The notes under the pieces were generated by a model. The model was given only the letters and a program-made list of their open reading frames with translations. It did not search any database and was not told the origin of the DNA. Both the position numbers and the translations under genes were made by a program. Below are positions 1 through 6,542 of a stretch of DNA of 19,371 nucleotides, in pieces. Source of the DNA: Methylococcaceae bacterium (GTDB taxonomy: Bacteria; Pseudomonadota; Gammaproteobacteria; Methylococcales; Methylococcaceae); the NCBI GenBank assembly GCA_028678445.1, contig JAJRDJ010000071.1, positions 1 through 19,371 on the forward strand, in the 5' to 3' direction. The stretch's first letter is position 1. Every line of letters starts with the position of its first letter.

Positions 1-72
1 GCGGACCAGGCGGTAGGTCACATAGGTTTCACCGGTGGCGGTACTGCGGGTTTGGGTGCGACGGATATACAT
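1..72 (-). CDS. IS1634-family transposase, N-terminal fragment (runs off window)
   Basis: Reading the minus strand from the ATG at 72, the first 24 codons give MYIRRTQTRSTATGETYVTY and then RLVR. This matches my recollection of the conserved N-terminus of IS1634-type (IS4-like DDE) transposases. The rest lies outside the window, so I cannot say whether the catalytic domain is intact. An AGGGTG sequence 4-6 bases before the ATG is a plausible ribosome binding site, and it lies in the 3' arm of a strong hairpin (77-115). The element sits just beyond the point where the phoH-like gene loses its reading frame, so it is a candidate for the event that truncated that gene, although about 40 bases of other sequence lie between. 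Confidence 0.65.
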   Translation of the reverse strand, partial: MYIRRTQTRSTATGETYVTYRLVR

Positions 73-76
73 GGGG

Positions 77-115
77 ACACCCTACTGCCGCCCGGCGGAA
101 GATGCAATAGGGTGT
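77..115 (-). promoter_or_regulatory. Nested inverted repeat sequestering the transposase RBS
   Basis: ACACCCTA (77-84) and TAGGGTGT (108-115) are perfect 8-bp arms. A second perfect palindrome, CCGCC-C-GGCGG (88-98), lies between them. In the minus-strand transcript the 3' arm contains the AGGGUG that would serve as Shine-Dalgarno for the ATG at 72. Transcription entering from outside the element would therefore form the hairpin and mask the start. This is a known protective design in IS elements such as IS10 and IS50, and its use here is inferred. Confidence 0.5.
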
Positions 116-181
116 AAGAGATATTATGGCTCTACATTTCACTCAGGACCATGGCGCCCTATATAAATCAATGGTATGGCA

Positions 182-697
182 TCACGAATGAGCCACATAG
201 TGGCCAAAATTGCGGGGGGAAGCGTGAAGATGGGCTAGGACCGAGGCTTTGATGCGGAGATTGATATCCTTGGATACCAGAACCACTGGTATCTGAGGTT
301 TGTGATGACTCAGCGCCAGCGTACTGGCCAGAATGGAGTTATCCGGCAGTTCACCCGACATTCCTTCAGGTAGCGAGGAAACTAGAGGGTTGAGCTCAAA
401 GAACAAACGCCCCGAGCAGACCTCATCACATCGGCCGGCAAACGCCAGACGATTCAATTGAATGCCGTCCCTGATGCCATCAAGGTTCGTTTGATTGATC
501 AGCTCGTCAAGAAACCGACTGGCCTGTCGGGCATTGCGGGCAATATCTGACACACCTTTTTTGGACTGATCCAGTTCCTCCAACACGATCATCGGAATAA
601 AAAGATCGTGCTCTTTAAAGCGAAAAAGGCACGCCGGATCGTGCATGAGAACATTCGTATCCAGAACAAAGGTTTTCTTGTCTGAGGTATTAGACAT
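182..697 (-). pseudogene. PhoH-like protein, truncated to its N-terminal PIN domain
   Basis: The ATG at 697 opens MSNTSDKKTFVLDTNVLMHD, the start of PIN-PhoH fusion proteins (YlaK/PhoH2 type, about 450-470 aa). Visible PIN features are the first acidic residue in FVLDTNVL, VLEELDQSKK, ARQASRFLDEL, the second acidic cluster in DNSILAS, and VVLVSKDINLRIKAS. Homology stops after about codon 155 (near 232). The expected continuation into the linker and the PhoH ATPase (Walker A/B) is replaced by about 16 unrelated residues and a stop at 182. PIN domains are RNases and PhoH is an ATPase/helicase-like domain, so this remnant could at most encode a free PIN domain. The in-frame ORF extends upstream to 940, but those codons derive from IS-like DNA. 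An AT-rich stretch (TATATTATAA, about 709-718) just upstream may be a -10 region. Confidence 0.75.
184..234. other. Foreign sequence joined to the phoH remnant, possible IS end
   Basis: Between the last phoH-like codon and the IS1634-type element lies a short run containing AGTGGCCAAAATTGCGGGGG. It resembles sequence I associate with ends or leader regions of IS21-like elements, but I cannot confirm this from memory. It is clearly not phoH coding sequence, and it supplies the stop codon that closes the truncated ORF. It may represent a second insertion or a deletion scar. Confidence 0.25.
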
Positions 698-740
698 TAT
701 GAGAATCGTTATAATATAAGATTGGCGAACTATCGAACGG

Positions 741-833
741 TTAGTAATTTCGGCTGCGGCAGTAGGTTCGGAAATTGTGCAGCCCACAGGCCAATGCCAT
801 GACGAGATCATCGTAGGCGACGCTGGTGTTCCC
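741..833 (-). pseudogene. Possible C-terminal scrap of a DDE transposase (IS5/DDE_Tnp_4-like)
   Basis: The last 30 or so codons of the open frame read YDDLVMALACGLHNFRTYCR before a stop at 741. This does not continue the IS630 transposase in front of it, which should proceed to a PPYSP..N.IE motif. The pattern 'DDxVMxxACGLHN(L/F)R' resembles the C-terminus of IS5-family DDE_Tnp_4 transposases. The identification rests on remembered family pattern only. If right, the frame is a chance fusion of two different IS remnants directly upstream of the phoH-like start. Confidence 0.3.
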
Positions 834-1310
834 GGCCTTGTCAAAGACCGACTGGCACTTCTGGTAACGGGCATTGTCCAGCACCAGCGTGATCGGAAGC
901 CCCGTGCCGACACACACGGCAATCTTGTCCAGCAATGCACAAAACGTCGATTGGTTGACGATGGTCGCGTTGGTCAGCGTGACGGCCTCGTGCCGGATCG
1001 AGTCGTAGGCACCCAAGACGCTGTAGCGCTGGCGCCCGCTGCTGGAAGGTAACCACTGGCGCACGCAGCACCAGAGCATACCGAGGAACGCCCCCATCAC
1101 GAAATGTGCCGCATCGACGAACAGCACCGTGCGCCGGCCTTGCTTGGCCCCCTCCAACAACGATTGTAGCTTTCGGTCGTGGCATGCCTGCTGCGCGTGG
1201 CGCTGCCCTTCATCGCTTTGGGCCTTGCCGGGCACCAGGCCGCAGCGCCTGGACTGCATGCCGAGCTTGCGCAACAACGCCCGGCCGACGGAATGTTTCA
1301 AGCGTACCCC
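834..1310 (-). pseudogene. IS630-family transposase, truncated at both ends
   Basis: The minus-strand frame contains RRTVLFVDAAHFVMGAFLGM (first catalytic Asp) and GLPITLVLDNARYQKC (second catalytic Asp), typical of IS630/Tc1-like DDE transposases. The upstream RALLRKLGMQSRRCG resembles the linker between the helix-turn-helix region and the catalytic core. The N-terminal HTH is missing, because the frame is joined at about 1310 to the glycosyltransferase remnant. The C-terminal part with PPYSPxLNxIE and the third acidic residue is missing too, replaced by another sequence after about 834. The protein cannot be an active transposase. Its reading frame is open and continuous with the GT remnant (ORF 741-1355), which could mislead automatic annotation into calling one gene. 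Confidence 0.75.
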
Positions 1311-1672
1311 GACCAGGGGCTGGCTATTGAGGCGATCGATCATGTACCGCAGCAAATCTGTGCGCCAAGGCTCATCGCTGGTCTTGTACGACCCGCCGAG
1401 AAAGTTGGGCGCGGAAGCAGCCAGCGACGCATAGAACTTCTAGCAATAGTTGCTAAAAGCTTGTTCGTATATACCAGGGCATCCTTGTTGATGACCTGGG
1501 ATATGCGAGCATCCGCGGCAAAAGTCTTTTCGAGAGCCGCAGCGGCCCTCACGTGGCCGGCACCGGCACTGACGGACATGATCAGAACCCGGCATCCCGA
1601 GTCCTGGGCGATGTACGGCGATTTTCGGCGCAAACCCATACGGGACAGGCGCGACAATTGGGTTTCAACCAT
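1311..1672 (-). pseudogene. Broken paralog of the GT28 MGDG-synthase-like glycosyltransferase
   Basis: From the ATG at 1672 the frame gives CRVLIMSVSAGAGHVRAAAA and ALEKTFAAD..ISQVINKDALVYTNK, closely matching residues 27-71 of the intact enzyme encoded at 8105-9355. A one-base deletion near 1440 then shifts the frame. Matching continues in the next frame with KFYASLAASAPNFLGGSYKT, SDEPWRTDLLRYMIDRLNSQ and PLV, equivalent to residues 79-121. The homology ends at about 1311, where IS630 sequence begins. Only the N-terminal substrate-binding half existed before the insertion or deletion, and the nucleotide-sugar-binding domain is gone. A 27-base block is identical between the two copies (1363-1389 and 9045-9071), but overall they differ considerably, so this is not a very recent duplicate. 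It lies directly behind lplT on the same strand, as if once the third gene of a plcP-lplT-GT operon. Confidence 0.8.
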
Positions 1673-1742
1673 TATCTAGAAGGTCTGGCGATGTTCAGGA
1701 AAAATAAGCCGTCCCGGGAAGGGAGTGCTGGCCACTACGGCG

Positions 1743-2966
1743 TTAGTCCTGGTCATGGCCATGGATCCTCGTCAGCATGGCCATGGTGACGGCGATAAAC
1801 AAACCGAAGATCATGACGATGGAGTTCGTCGCGAAATCGGCTTTCACCATCAGGCTATAGGCGCCCAGCATCACGAGGATGGAGAGGTTTTCATTGCAGT
1901 TTTGCACGGCAATGGAGTGGCCTGAGCCCATCAGCAAATGGCCGCGATGCTGTAACAGGGCGTTCATCGGTATGACAAAACTGCCAGCCAACACGCCGAC
2001 GAACATGAGCATGATCGCCGCCAACCACAAGCTGTGCACCAACACCATCGACATCACGACGGCGCCCATGACCACACCCAACGGCAGCACTTTCACCGTG
2101 TGTTCCAGTGGTATGAATTTGGCGGCAAGGATGGCACCCAGCGCGAGGCCAACGGCGACCAGCGCAGTCAATTGCGTGCCGCGCTCCAGATCCATGCCGA
2201 GTGCGGAAGTGGCCCAGGCCAGGATGATGAATCTCAGCGTTGTTCCCGAGCCCCAGAACAGGGATGTGACCGCCAGCGACACCTGCCCCAGGGGGTCTTT
2301 CCATAACCGCCAAAATCCTCGCCAGAAATCCACGATCAAGAGGCCGGGACTGCGGCCTTCCAACTGGTGTTCGATGGGGAGATGAGGAATGAAAATATTG
2401 AAAATCGCCGCAGCCAGGTATAAGACCAGAATCACCATGATGGCGAGCTTGGGCTGAGCGTTCGCTCCCAGGGGCGAAAGCAGACCATCGGGCAACCCGA
2501 ACAGCATAACCACGTGGTCACCAATCAGAAATCCACCAAGGATGGCGCCAAGGATGACTGCACCTACGGTCAACCCCTCCATCCAGCTATTGGCCCAGAC
2601 CAGCCGACTCGGCGGCAGGTATTCGGTGAGAATGCCGTACTTGGCGGGCGAATAGATGGCCGCGCCGATACCCACCAGGCCATAGGCGAGCAGCGGGTGC
2701 AAGCCCAGCAGCATAGCGACGCACCCCAGCATCTTGGTGGTGTTGCTGATGAACATCACCTGGCCTTTGGGCAGGGCGTCGGCGAAGGCCCCCACAAACG
2801 GCGCCAAGACGATGAAGGCAACCACGAAGAATTGTTGTAGCACCGGCGTTTGCCAGGAAGGTGCGTCCAAAGACTTCAGGAGTGCAATGGCGGCAAACAG
2901 CAATGCGTTGTCCCCCAACGAGGAAAAGAACTGGGCGGAGAGAATGGTCAGAAAACCGCGGTTCAT
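1743..2966 (-). CDS. lplT: Lysophospholipid transporter LplT (MFS family)
   Basis: The 407-aa product is a major-facilitator protein with about 12 hydrophobic segments. It begins MNRGFLTILSAQFFSSLGDN, the LplT signature start, and the length fits E. coli LplT (397 aa). LplT moves lysophospholipids, especially lyso-PE, across the inner membrane for reacylation, usually with Aas acyltransferase, which is absent here. The start codon overlaps the stop of the upstream phosphoesterase in an ATGA (2963-2966), so the two are translationally coupled. That ties lysophospholipid transport to a phospholipid- or lipid-A-type phosphoesterase. A weak hairpin (5-bp GCCGT/ACGGC arms, 1708-1741) followed by TTATTTTT lies just after the stop and may act as a terminator. 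Identification is firm. Substrate is inferred from the family. Confidence 0.9.
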   Translation of the reverse strand: MNRGFLTILSAQFFSSLGDNALLFAAIALLKSLDAPSWQTPVLQQFFVVAFIVLAPFVGAFADALPKGQVMFISNTTKMLGCVAMLLGLHPLLAYGLVGIGAAIYSPAKYGILTEYLPPSRLVWANSWMEGLTVGAVILGAILGGFLIGDHVVMLFGLPDGLLSPLGANAQPKLAIMVILVLYLAAAIFNIFIPHLPIEHQLEGRSPGLLIVDFWRGFWRLWKDPLGQVSLAVTSLFWGSGTTLRFIILAWATSALGMDLERGTQLTALVAVGLALGAILAAKFIPLEHTVKVLPLGVVMGAVVMSMVLVHSLWLAAIMLMFVGVLAGSFVIPMNALLQHRGHLLMGSGHSIAVQNCNENLSILVMLGAYSLMVKADFATNSIVMIFGLFIAVTMAMLTRIHGHDQD

Positions 2967-3745
2967 GGTGAGCTAGCGACCATGCCAGGCGAAATATCGG
3001 CCACTTGATCGCGTTTCAGCCAGCGGATCAGTTCCAGCCGTCCATCATGATGCTCGACAATGGCGGTGCAGCTTTCAACAAAATCACCGGTATTGACGTA
3101 TAGGAAGCCATCTATTTCTTTGATTTCCGCATGGTGAATATGACCGCAAATCACGCCATCCAGGCCCTCATCATGCAGGGTATTGACGATGCTCTGCTCA
3201 TAATCCGAGATGAATTGCACCGCATTCTTGACCTTAAATTTAATGAAAGCCGCTAGAGAGAAACTGGATTGGATGCCAAGAAAACGTCTTAAGCCTCTTA
3301 CTAACCGGTTCACTTCAAGCAGGAAGTCATACCCTTTGCTGCCCAGCTTGGCAATCCATTGATGGTATTTGGCGATCGTGTCATATTCGTCACCATGTAC
3401 CACCAGCAACCTTTTTCCATTAGCCGTGGTATGCACCACGGAGTTTTTTACCACTATGTCACCAAAAATGTACTCGTTGTAATCACGAATATTCTCGTCG
3501 TGATTACCCGGCACATAGATGACCTTCGTATCGTGTCTTGCCTTGCGAAGAACCTTTTGTATGATGGTGTTGTGATCTTTAGGCCAATGGACCTTTTTTG
3601 AGAGGGCCCAAAAATCAATGATGTCTCCGACCAAGTAGAGCATCTCGCTTTCGTTATGTTTCAGAAAATCAAGCAGAACATCGGCTTGGCATTGAGTAGA
3701 GCCGATATGCAAATCTGAGATAAAAATAGTTTTGTAAACATTCAT
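2963..3745 (-). CDS. PlcP/LpxH-like metallophosphoesterase (COG2908)
   Basis: The product is 260 aa from the chosen ATG at 3745. Calcineurin-type metal ligands are all visible: D11-L-H13, GDIID (D41), GNHDE (N81, H82), VVHGDE (H117) and GHIHH (H202, H204). It would usually be labelled UDP-2,3-diacylglucosamine diphosphatase. However, QADVLLDFL, VQKVLRKAR-type helices, KVKNAVQFIS and the TGDFVESCTAIVEHHDG tail are typical of the group that contains Sinorhizobium PlcP, a phospholipase C that turns phospholipids into diacylglycerol. I favour that role because of the neighbouring lplT, GT28 and eut genes. No good Shine-Dalgarno precedes 3745 or 3751, and the frame is open to a GTG at 3790. The gene is conspicuously AT-rich with many AAA/AAT/ATA codons, unlike its neighbours, which suggests separate origin. 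Confidence 0.8.
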   Translation of the reverse strand: MNVYKTIFISDLHIGSTQCQADVLLDFLKHNESEMLYLVGDIIDFWALSKKVHWPKDHNTIIQKVLRKARHDTKVIYVPGNHDENIRDYNEYIFGDIVVKNSVVHTTANGKRLLVVHGDEYDTIAKYHQWIAKLGSKGYDFLLEVNRLVRGLRRFLGIQSSFSLAAFIKFKVKNAVQFISDYEQSIVNTLHDEGLDGVICGHIHHAEIKEIDGFLYVNTGDFVESCTAIVEHHDGRLELIRWLKRDQVADISPGMVASSP

Positions 3746-3946
3746 ACCCATTTTATTATTGTATAAATAACTCCAATACTGATAGGTCACGAAAAAGCTT
3801 GGTCTACTGGAAAAGTTCTTTGCAATGCCCCCATGAAAACTTCAGGATTCCATCATAGGTCCTGATGTGGAAATTCGCTCAGCACACCAGTTTTTGTAGT
3901 TGAGTCGCCCCTTCTTAACTCTGCTTTCATGACTCACTACGGTCGC

Positions 3947-4735
3947 TCAGGTGAGTATGTCCGCTACCCCATGATGTCCTCCACCCGGATCGCCCAGGCG
4001 ATCAAAAGCATTGGCCATATCGTCTTTCAGTGTCACACCGCCGAATCCCCCCCGCAGAGCTTTGCTGGCCAGATACGTCAGCTTGATGGCGGCTTCTGCG
4101 TGGCCGAGCCCCTCGGGCGGACGGATGTTGGACAGGCAGTTGCGATCCGCATCGGTTCGACCACGCTGCGGTGCATAAGTGAGATACGCTCCGAGGCTGT
4201 CCGCCGCGCTCAAGCCCGGCCGCTCGCCTACCACGATGATCGCCAGTCGTGCCTGCAGGAGTGCGCCAATTTCATCTGACAACGCAACCCGAGCGTTAGG
4301 TACAAGACAGACGGGGCTATAGGACAGACGATGGTTCACCAGACTAGCGACGAGAGCCTGCAACAAGGCCAGACCATGCCGGTCGGTTGCGGTCGATGAC
4401 AGACCATTGCTGATGATCAGTGCCACATCAACAGTCTGCCCCCCACTAGACTCCAGGGCGGCGCGGCTGTCGTCGTCAAGACACCGGCCCAGATCAGGCC
4501 GTTGAAGGTAAAGGTCTCTTGACGCGGCTCGAGTATTGAGCACGAGGGATTTTAGTCCGGCTTGCCCTACGCCCTCCTGAAAGCCTTCAACATCCCAAGC
4601 CTGCAACACCGCATCCCGGGCTGCCGCATGGGCCAACTGAAACTCCAGCCATGCAGCGGTTGGCAAACTACTGCCCGATCGGCCCTGGGCAATCCGGGCC
4701 TGGGTAAATTGCCGCAGCGAGTGCCAGGCATCCAT
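3947..4735 (-). CDS. eutC: Ethanolamine ammonia-lyase small subunit EutC
   Basis: The 262-aa product matches EutC: LRQFTQARIAQGRSGSSLPT near the N-terminus, VALIISNGLSSTATDRHG in the middle, and LAIIVVGERPGLSAADSLGAYLTY followed by RNCLSNIRPPEGLGHAEAA in the C-terminal half. With EutB it forms the adenosylcobalamin-dependent enzyme that splits ethanolamine into acetaldehyde and ammonia, and it contributes to the cobalamin-binding interface. The ATG at 4735 shares one base with the eutB stop (TGATG), so the two subunits are co-translated. It is slightly shorter than E. coli EutC (295 aa), as in the short-operon, microcompartment-free type. No shell-protein, eutA reactivase or aldehyde dehydrogenase gene is within this window. 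Confidence 0.93.
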   Translation of the reverse strand: MDAWHSLRQFTQARIAQGRSGSSLPTAAWLEFQLAHAAARDAVLQAWDVEGFQEGVGQAGLKSLVLNTRAASRDLYLQRPDLGRCLDDDSRAALESSGGQTVDVALIISNGLSSTATDRHGLALLQALVASLVNHRLSYSPVCLVPNARVALSDEIGALLQARLAIIVVGERPGLSAADSLGAYLTYAPQRGRTDADRNCLSNIRPPEGLGHAEAAIKLTYLASKALRGGFGGVTLKDDMANAFDRLGDPGGGHHGVADILT

Positions 4736-6123
4736 CAGGTCCAGCCCGCGGGTAGGTCGACGAAGTGCTGAAGCAGGGCTTTCCCGGCACCTTCACGCCC
4801 CAGTCGGTTGTGTTCCGTGAAAATACCCATCTTCCGCAGCCAAGCCTCAAACTCCGGAGCGGGCCGCAGACCGAGCACCTGCCGCAGATACAGCGCATCA
4901 TGAAAGGAGGTGCTCTGATACGCCAGCATGATATCGTCGGCTCCGGGTATGCCCATGATGTAGTTACAGCCGGCTACCCCGAGGAGGGTCAGCAGAATGT
5001 CCATGTCATTTTGGTCGGCAGCGGCGTGGTTGGTGTAGCAGATATCGCAGCCCATAGGCAGCCCGAGCAGTTTCCCGCAGAAATGATCTTCCAGCCCGGC
5101 TCGAATAATCTGCTTGCCGTCATACAGGTATTCCGGGCCAATGAAGCCGACCACGGTGTTGACCAGCAGGGGTGAAAACTCCCGTGCGACCGCATAAGCA
5201 CGCGCCTCGCACGTCTGCGCGTCAACGCCATGATGGGCATTGGCGGACAGGGCACTGCCCTGACCGGTCTCGAAATACATCAAATGATTACCGAGCGTGC
5301 CACGACCTAGTGATTCAGCCATGTCCTTGGCCTCTGCCAGCATCGCTAGATTGATGCCGAAACTCTGGTTGGCGGCCTCCGTGCCGGCGATCGACTGAAA
5401 GACTAGATCGACTGGCGCACCGCGTTGCATGAGTTCCATGCTGGTCGTCACATGAGCCAGGACGCAGGATTGGGTGGGAATTGTGTAACGGGTGATGACG
5501 TCATCGAGCAGGTGGAGTAGCGTCTGGACGTTGTTCAAGTTATCCGTTGCCGGGTTGATGCCGATGACGGCGTCACCGCTGCCATACAACAGCCCGTCCA
5601 GGATACCGGCGGCGATGCCGCGTGGATCATCCGTGGGATGGTTGGGTTGCAAGCGCGTTGCAAGCCGACCTTCCAAGCCCAGCGTATTCCGGAATCGGGT
5701 TACCACCCGGCAGCGCCGCGCGATGGCGATCAGGTCCTGATTGCGCATGATCTTGCTGACGGCGGCCACCATCTCGGGGGTCAGTCCGGCAGACAGCTGC
5801 GAGAGGTCGCTCTCATCCGACAGCAGCCAGTCGCGAAACTCCCCGACCGTCTGCGACCGTATGGCGGCAAAGGCGGCTGCATCGTGACGCTCCAGGATCA
5901 GCCGAGATATCTCGTCGGTCTCTGGCGGGATCAAAGGCTCATCGATGAATCTTTGCAGTGGCACGTCGGCCAGCGCCCGCTGCGCTACGGCGCGCTCCAC
6001 TTCGGATTCGGCGGCTATCCCCGCCAGATAATCGGCAGATCGCAGTGGCGACGCCTTGGCCATAAGGGAACGCAAGTCATTAAAGCCATGGTGCCGGCCC
6101 TTGTAGGTTGCCGAATAGGTCAT
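4735..6123 (-). CDS. eutB: Ethanolamine ammonia-lyase large subunit EutB
   Basis: This 462-aa protein has the full length of EutB (453-467 aa). Active-site segments are present: TRLQPNHPTDDPRG (R157 and Q159, equivalent to the substrate-binding Arg160/Gln162 region), GINPATDN, MYFETGQGSALSANAHHG (E285, equivalent to Glu287), and MGCDICYTNH (D360, equivalent to Asp362). It carries the TIM-barrel active site, which binds ethanolamine and uses AdoCbl radical chemistry in the cytoplasm. It is the first gene of a minus-strand eutB-eutC pair. The start has no strong Shine-Dalgarno. Flanking the pair with lipid-processing genes rather than a permease is unusual. Its substrate could come from phosphatidylethanolamine turnover, but that is inference. 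Confidence 0.95.
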   Translation of the reverse strand: MTYSATYKGRHHGFNDLRSLMAKASPLRSADYLAGIAAESEVERAVAQRALADVPLQRFIDEPLIPPETDEISRLILERHDAAAFAAIRSQTVGEFRDWLLSDESDLSQLSAGLTPEMVAAVSKIMRNQDLIAIARRCRVVTRFRNTLGLEGRLATRLQPNHPTDDPRGIAAGILDGLLYGSGDAVIGINPATDNLNNVQTLLHLLDDVITRYTIPTQSCVLAHVTTSMELMQRGAPVDLVFQSIAGTEAANQSFGINLAMLAEAKDMAESLGRGTLGNHLMYFETGQGSALSANAHHGVDAQTCEARAYAVAREFSPLLVNTVVGFIGPEYLYDGKQIIRAGLEDHFCGKLLGLPMGCDICYTNHAAADQNDMDILLTLLGVAGCNYIMGIPGADDIMLAYQSTSFHDALYLRQVLGLRPAPEFEAWLRKMGIFTEHNRLGREGAGKALLQHFVDLPAGWT

Positions 6124-6148
6124 GCGGTGGATTACTTATGAGGACTGC

Positions 6149-6481
6149 CTATTCATTAGTCGTACCCATAGTACGACAAGAATATGACAAAGCCGGGAAC
6201 ATCACGGTGGGTGGCTTTGCAAGCAGTATGGACACGGCAGCCGGGGCTTGAAGCGCTGCCTTGATGAATACCTCTAACAGCCGCTTGGCCATATCCGTCT
6301 GCCATTGCTGCCGCCAGCCCATCGGGGTCATGTCATGCCACCCCAGGCAAAAAACATGATTAAGCCGATACAGCACCGTCTGGTATCCGGTGATGGCAGA
6401 GTCCCACGGCACCCGGTCCTGAATGATCTGCTGCAATTCGTCGCGTTGCCACTGATCGCGGCTAACTAAGGGACCCAGCAC
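6149..6481 (-). CDS. Hypothetical protein, possibly a 5'-truncated remnant
   Basis: I do not recognise this 110-aa frame. It reads like real protein sequence (GYQTVLYRLNHVFCLGWHDM, GWRQQWQTDMAKRLLEVFIK), rich in Trp and amphipathic helix, with no signal peptide or obvious catalytic motif. It can start at a GTG at 6481, which immediately follows an in-frame TAG, so no natural upstream leader exists. In a neighbouring frame just before it, VPVVGAGSL can be read, hinting at a frameshift or a truncated 5' end. It lies 25 bases ahead of eutB on the same strand. It is not an ethanolamine permease, which would be the expected neighbour. It could be a short gene translated from an internal start, or debris. 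Confidence 0.4.
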   Translation of the reverse strand: MLGPLVSRDQWQRDELQQIIQDRVPWDSAITGYQTVLYRLNHVFCLGWHDMTPMGWRQQWQTDMAKRLLEVFIKAALQAPAAVSILLAKPPTVMFPALSYSCRTMGTTNE

Positions 6482-6542
6482 CTACCACCGGAACCTGGCC
6501 ATGGAATCGAGGCGGGGGGCTGGTCTGGTGGAGGGCTTCGAC

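Noticed and set aside
1708..1741. Terminator behind lplT
   Set aside because: The stem is only 5 bp with a long loop, although TTATTTTT follows on the minus strand. It is too weak to list as a feature and is mentioned under lplT.
2963..3790. Annotation of the phosphoesterase as LpxH (lipid A biosynthesis), and the GTG start at 3790
   Set aside because: The family is COG2908, but the sequence pattern and the lplT/GT28/eut neighbours fit the PlcP-like group better than the classical 240-aa LpxH. The extra 15 residues before MNVYK have no ribosome binding site and no family conservation that I can see.
3746..3946. Pho box or other phosphate-starvation operator upstream of the plcP-like gene
   Set aside because: I looked for two CTGTCAT-type half sites 11 bases apart in this gap and before the GT28 gene and found none.
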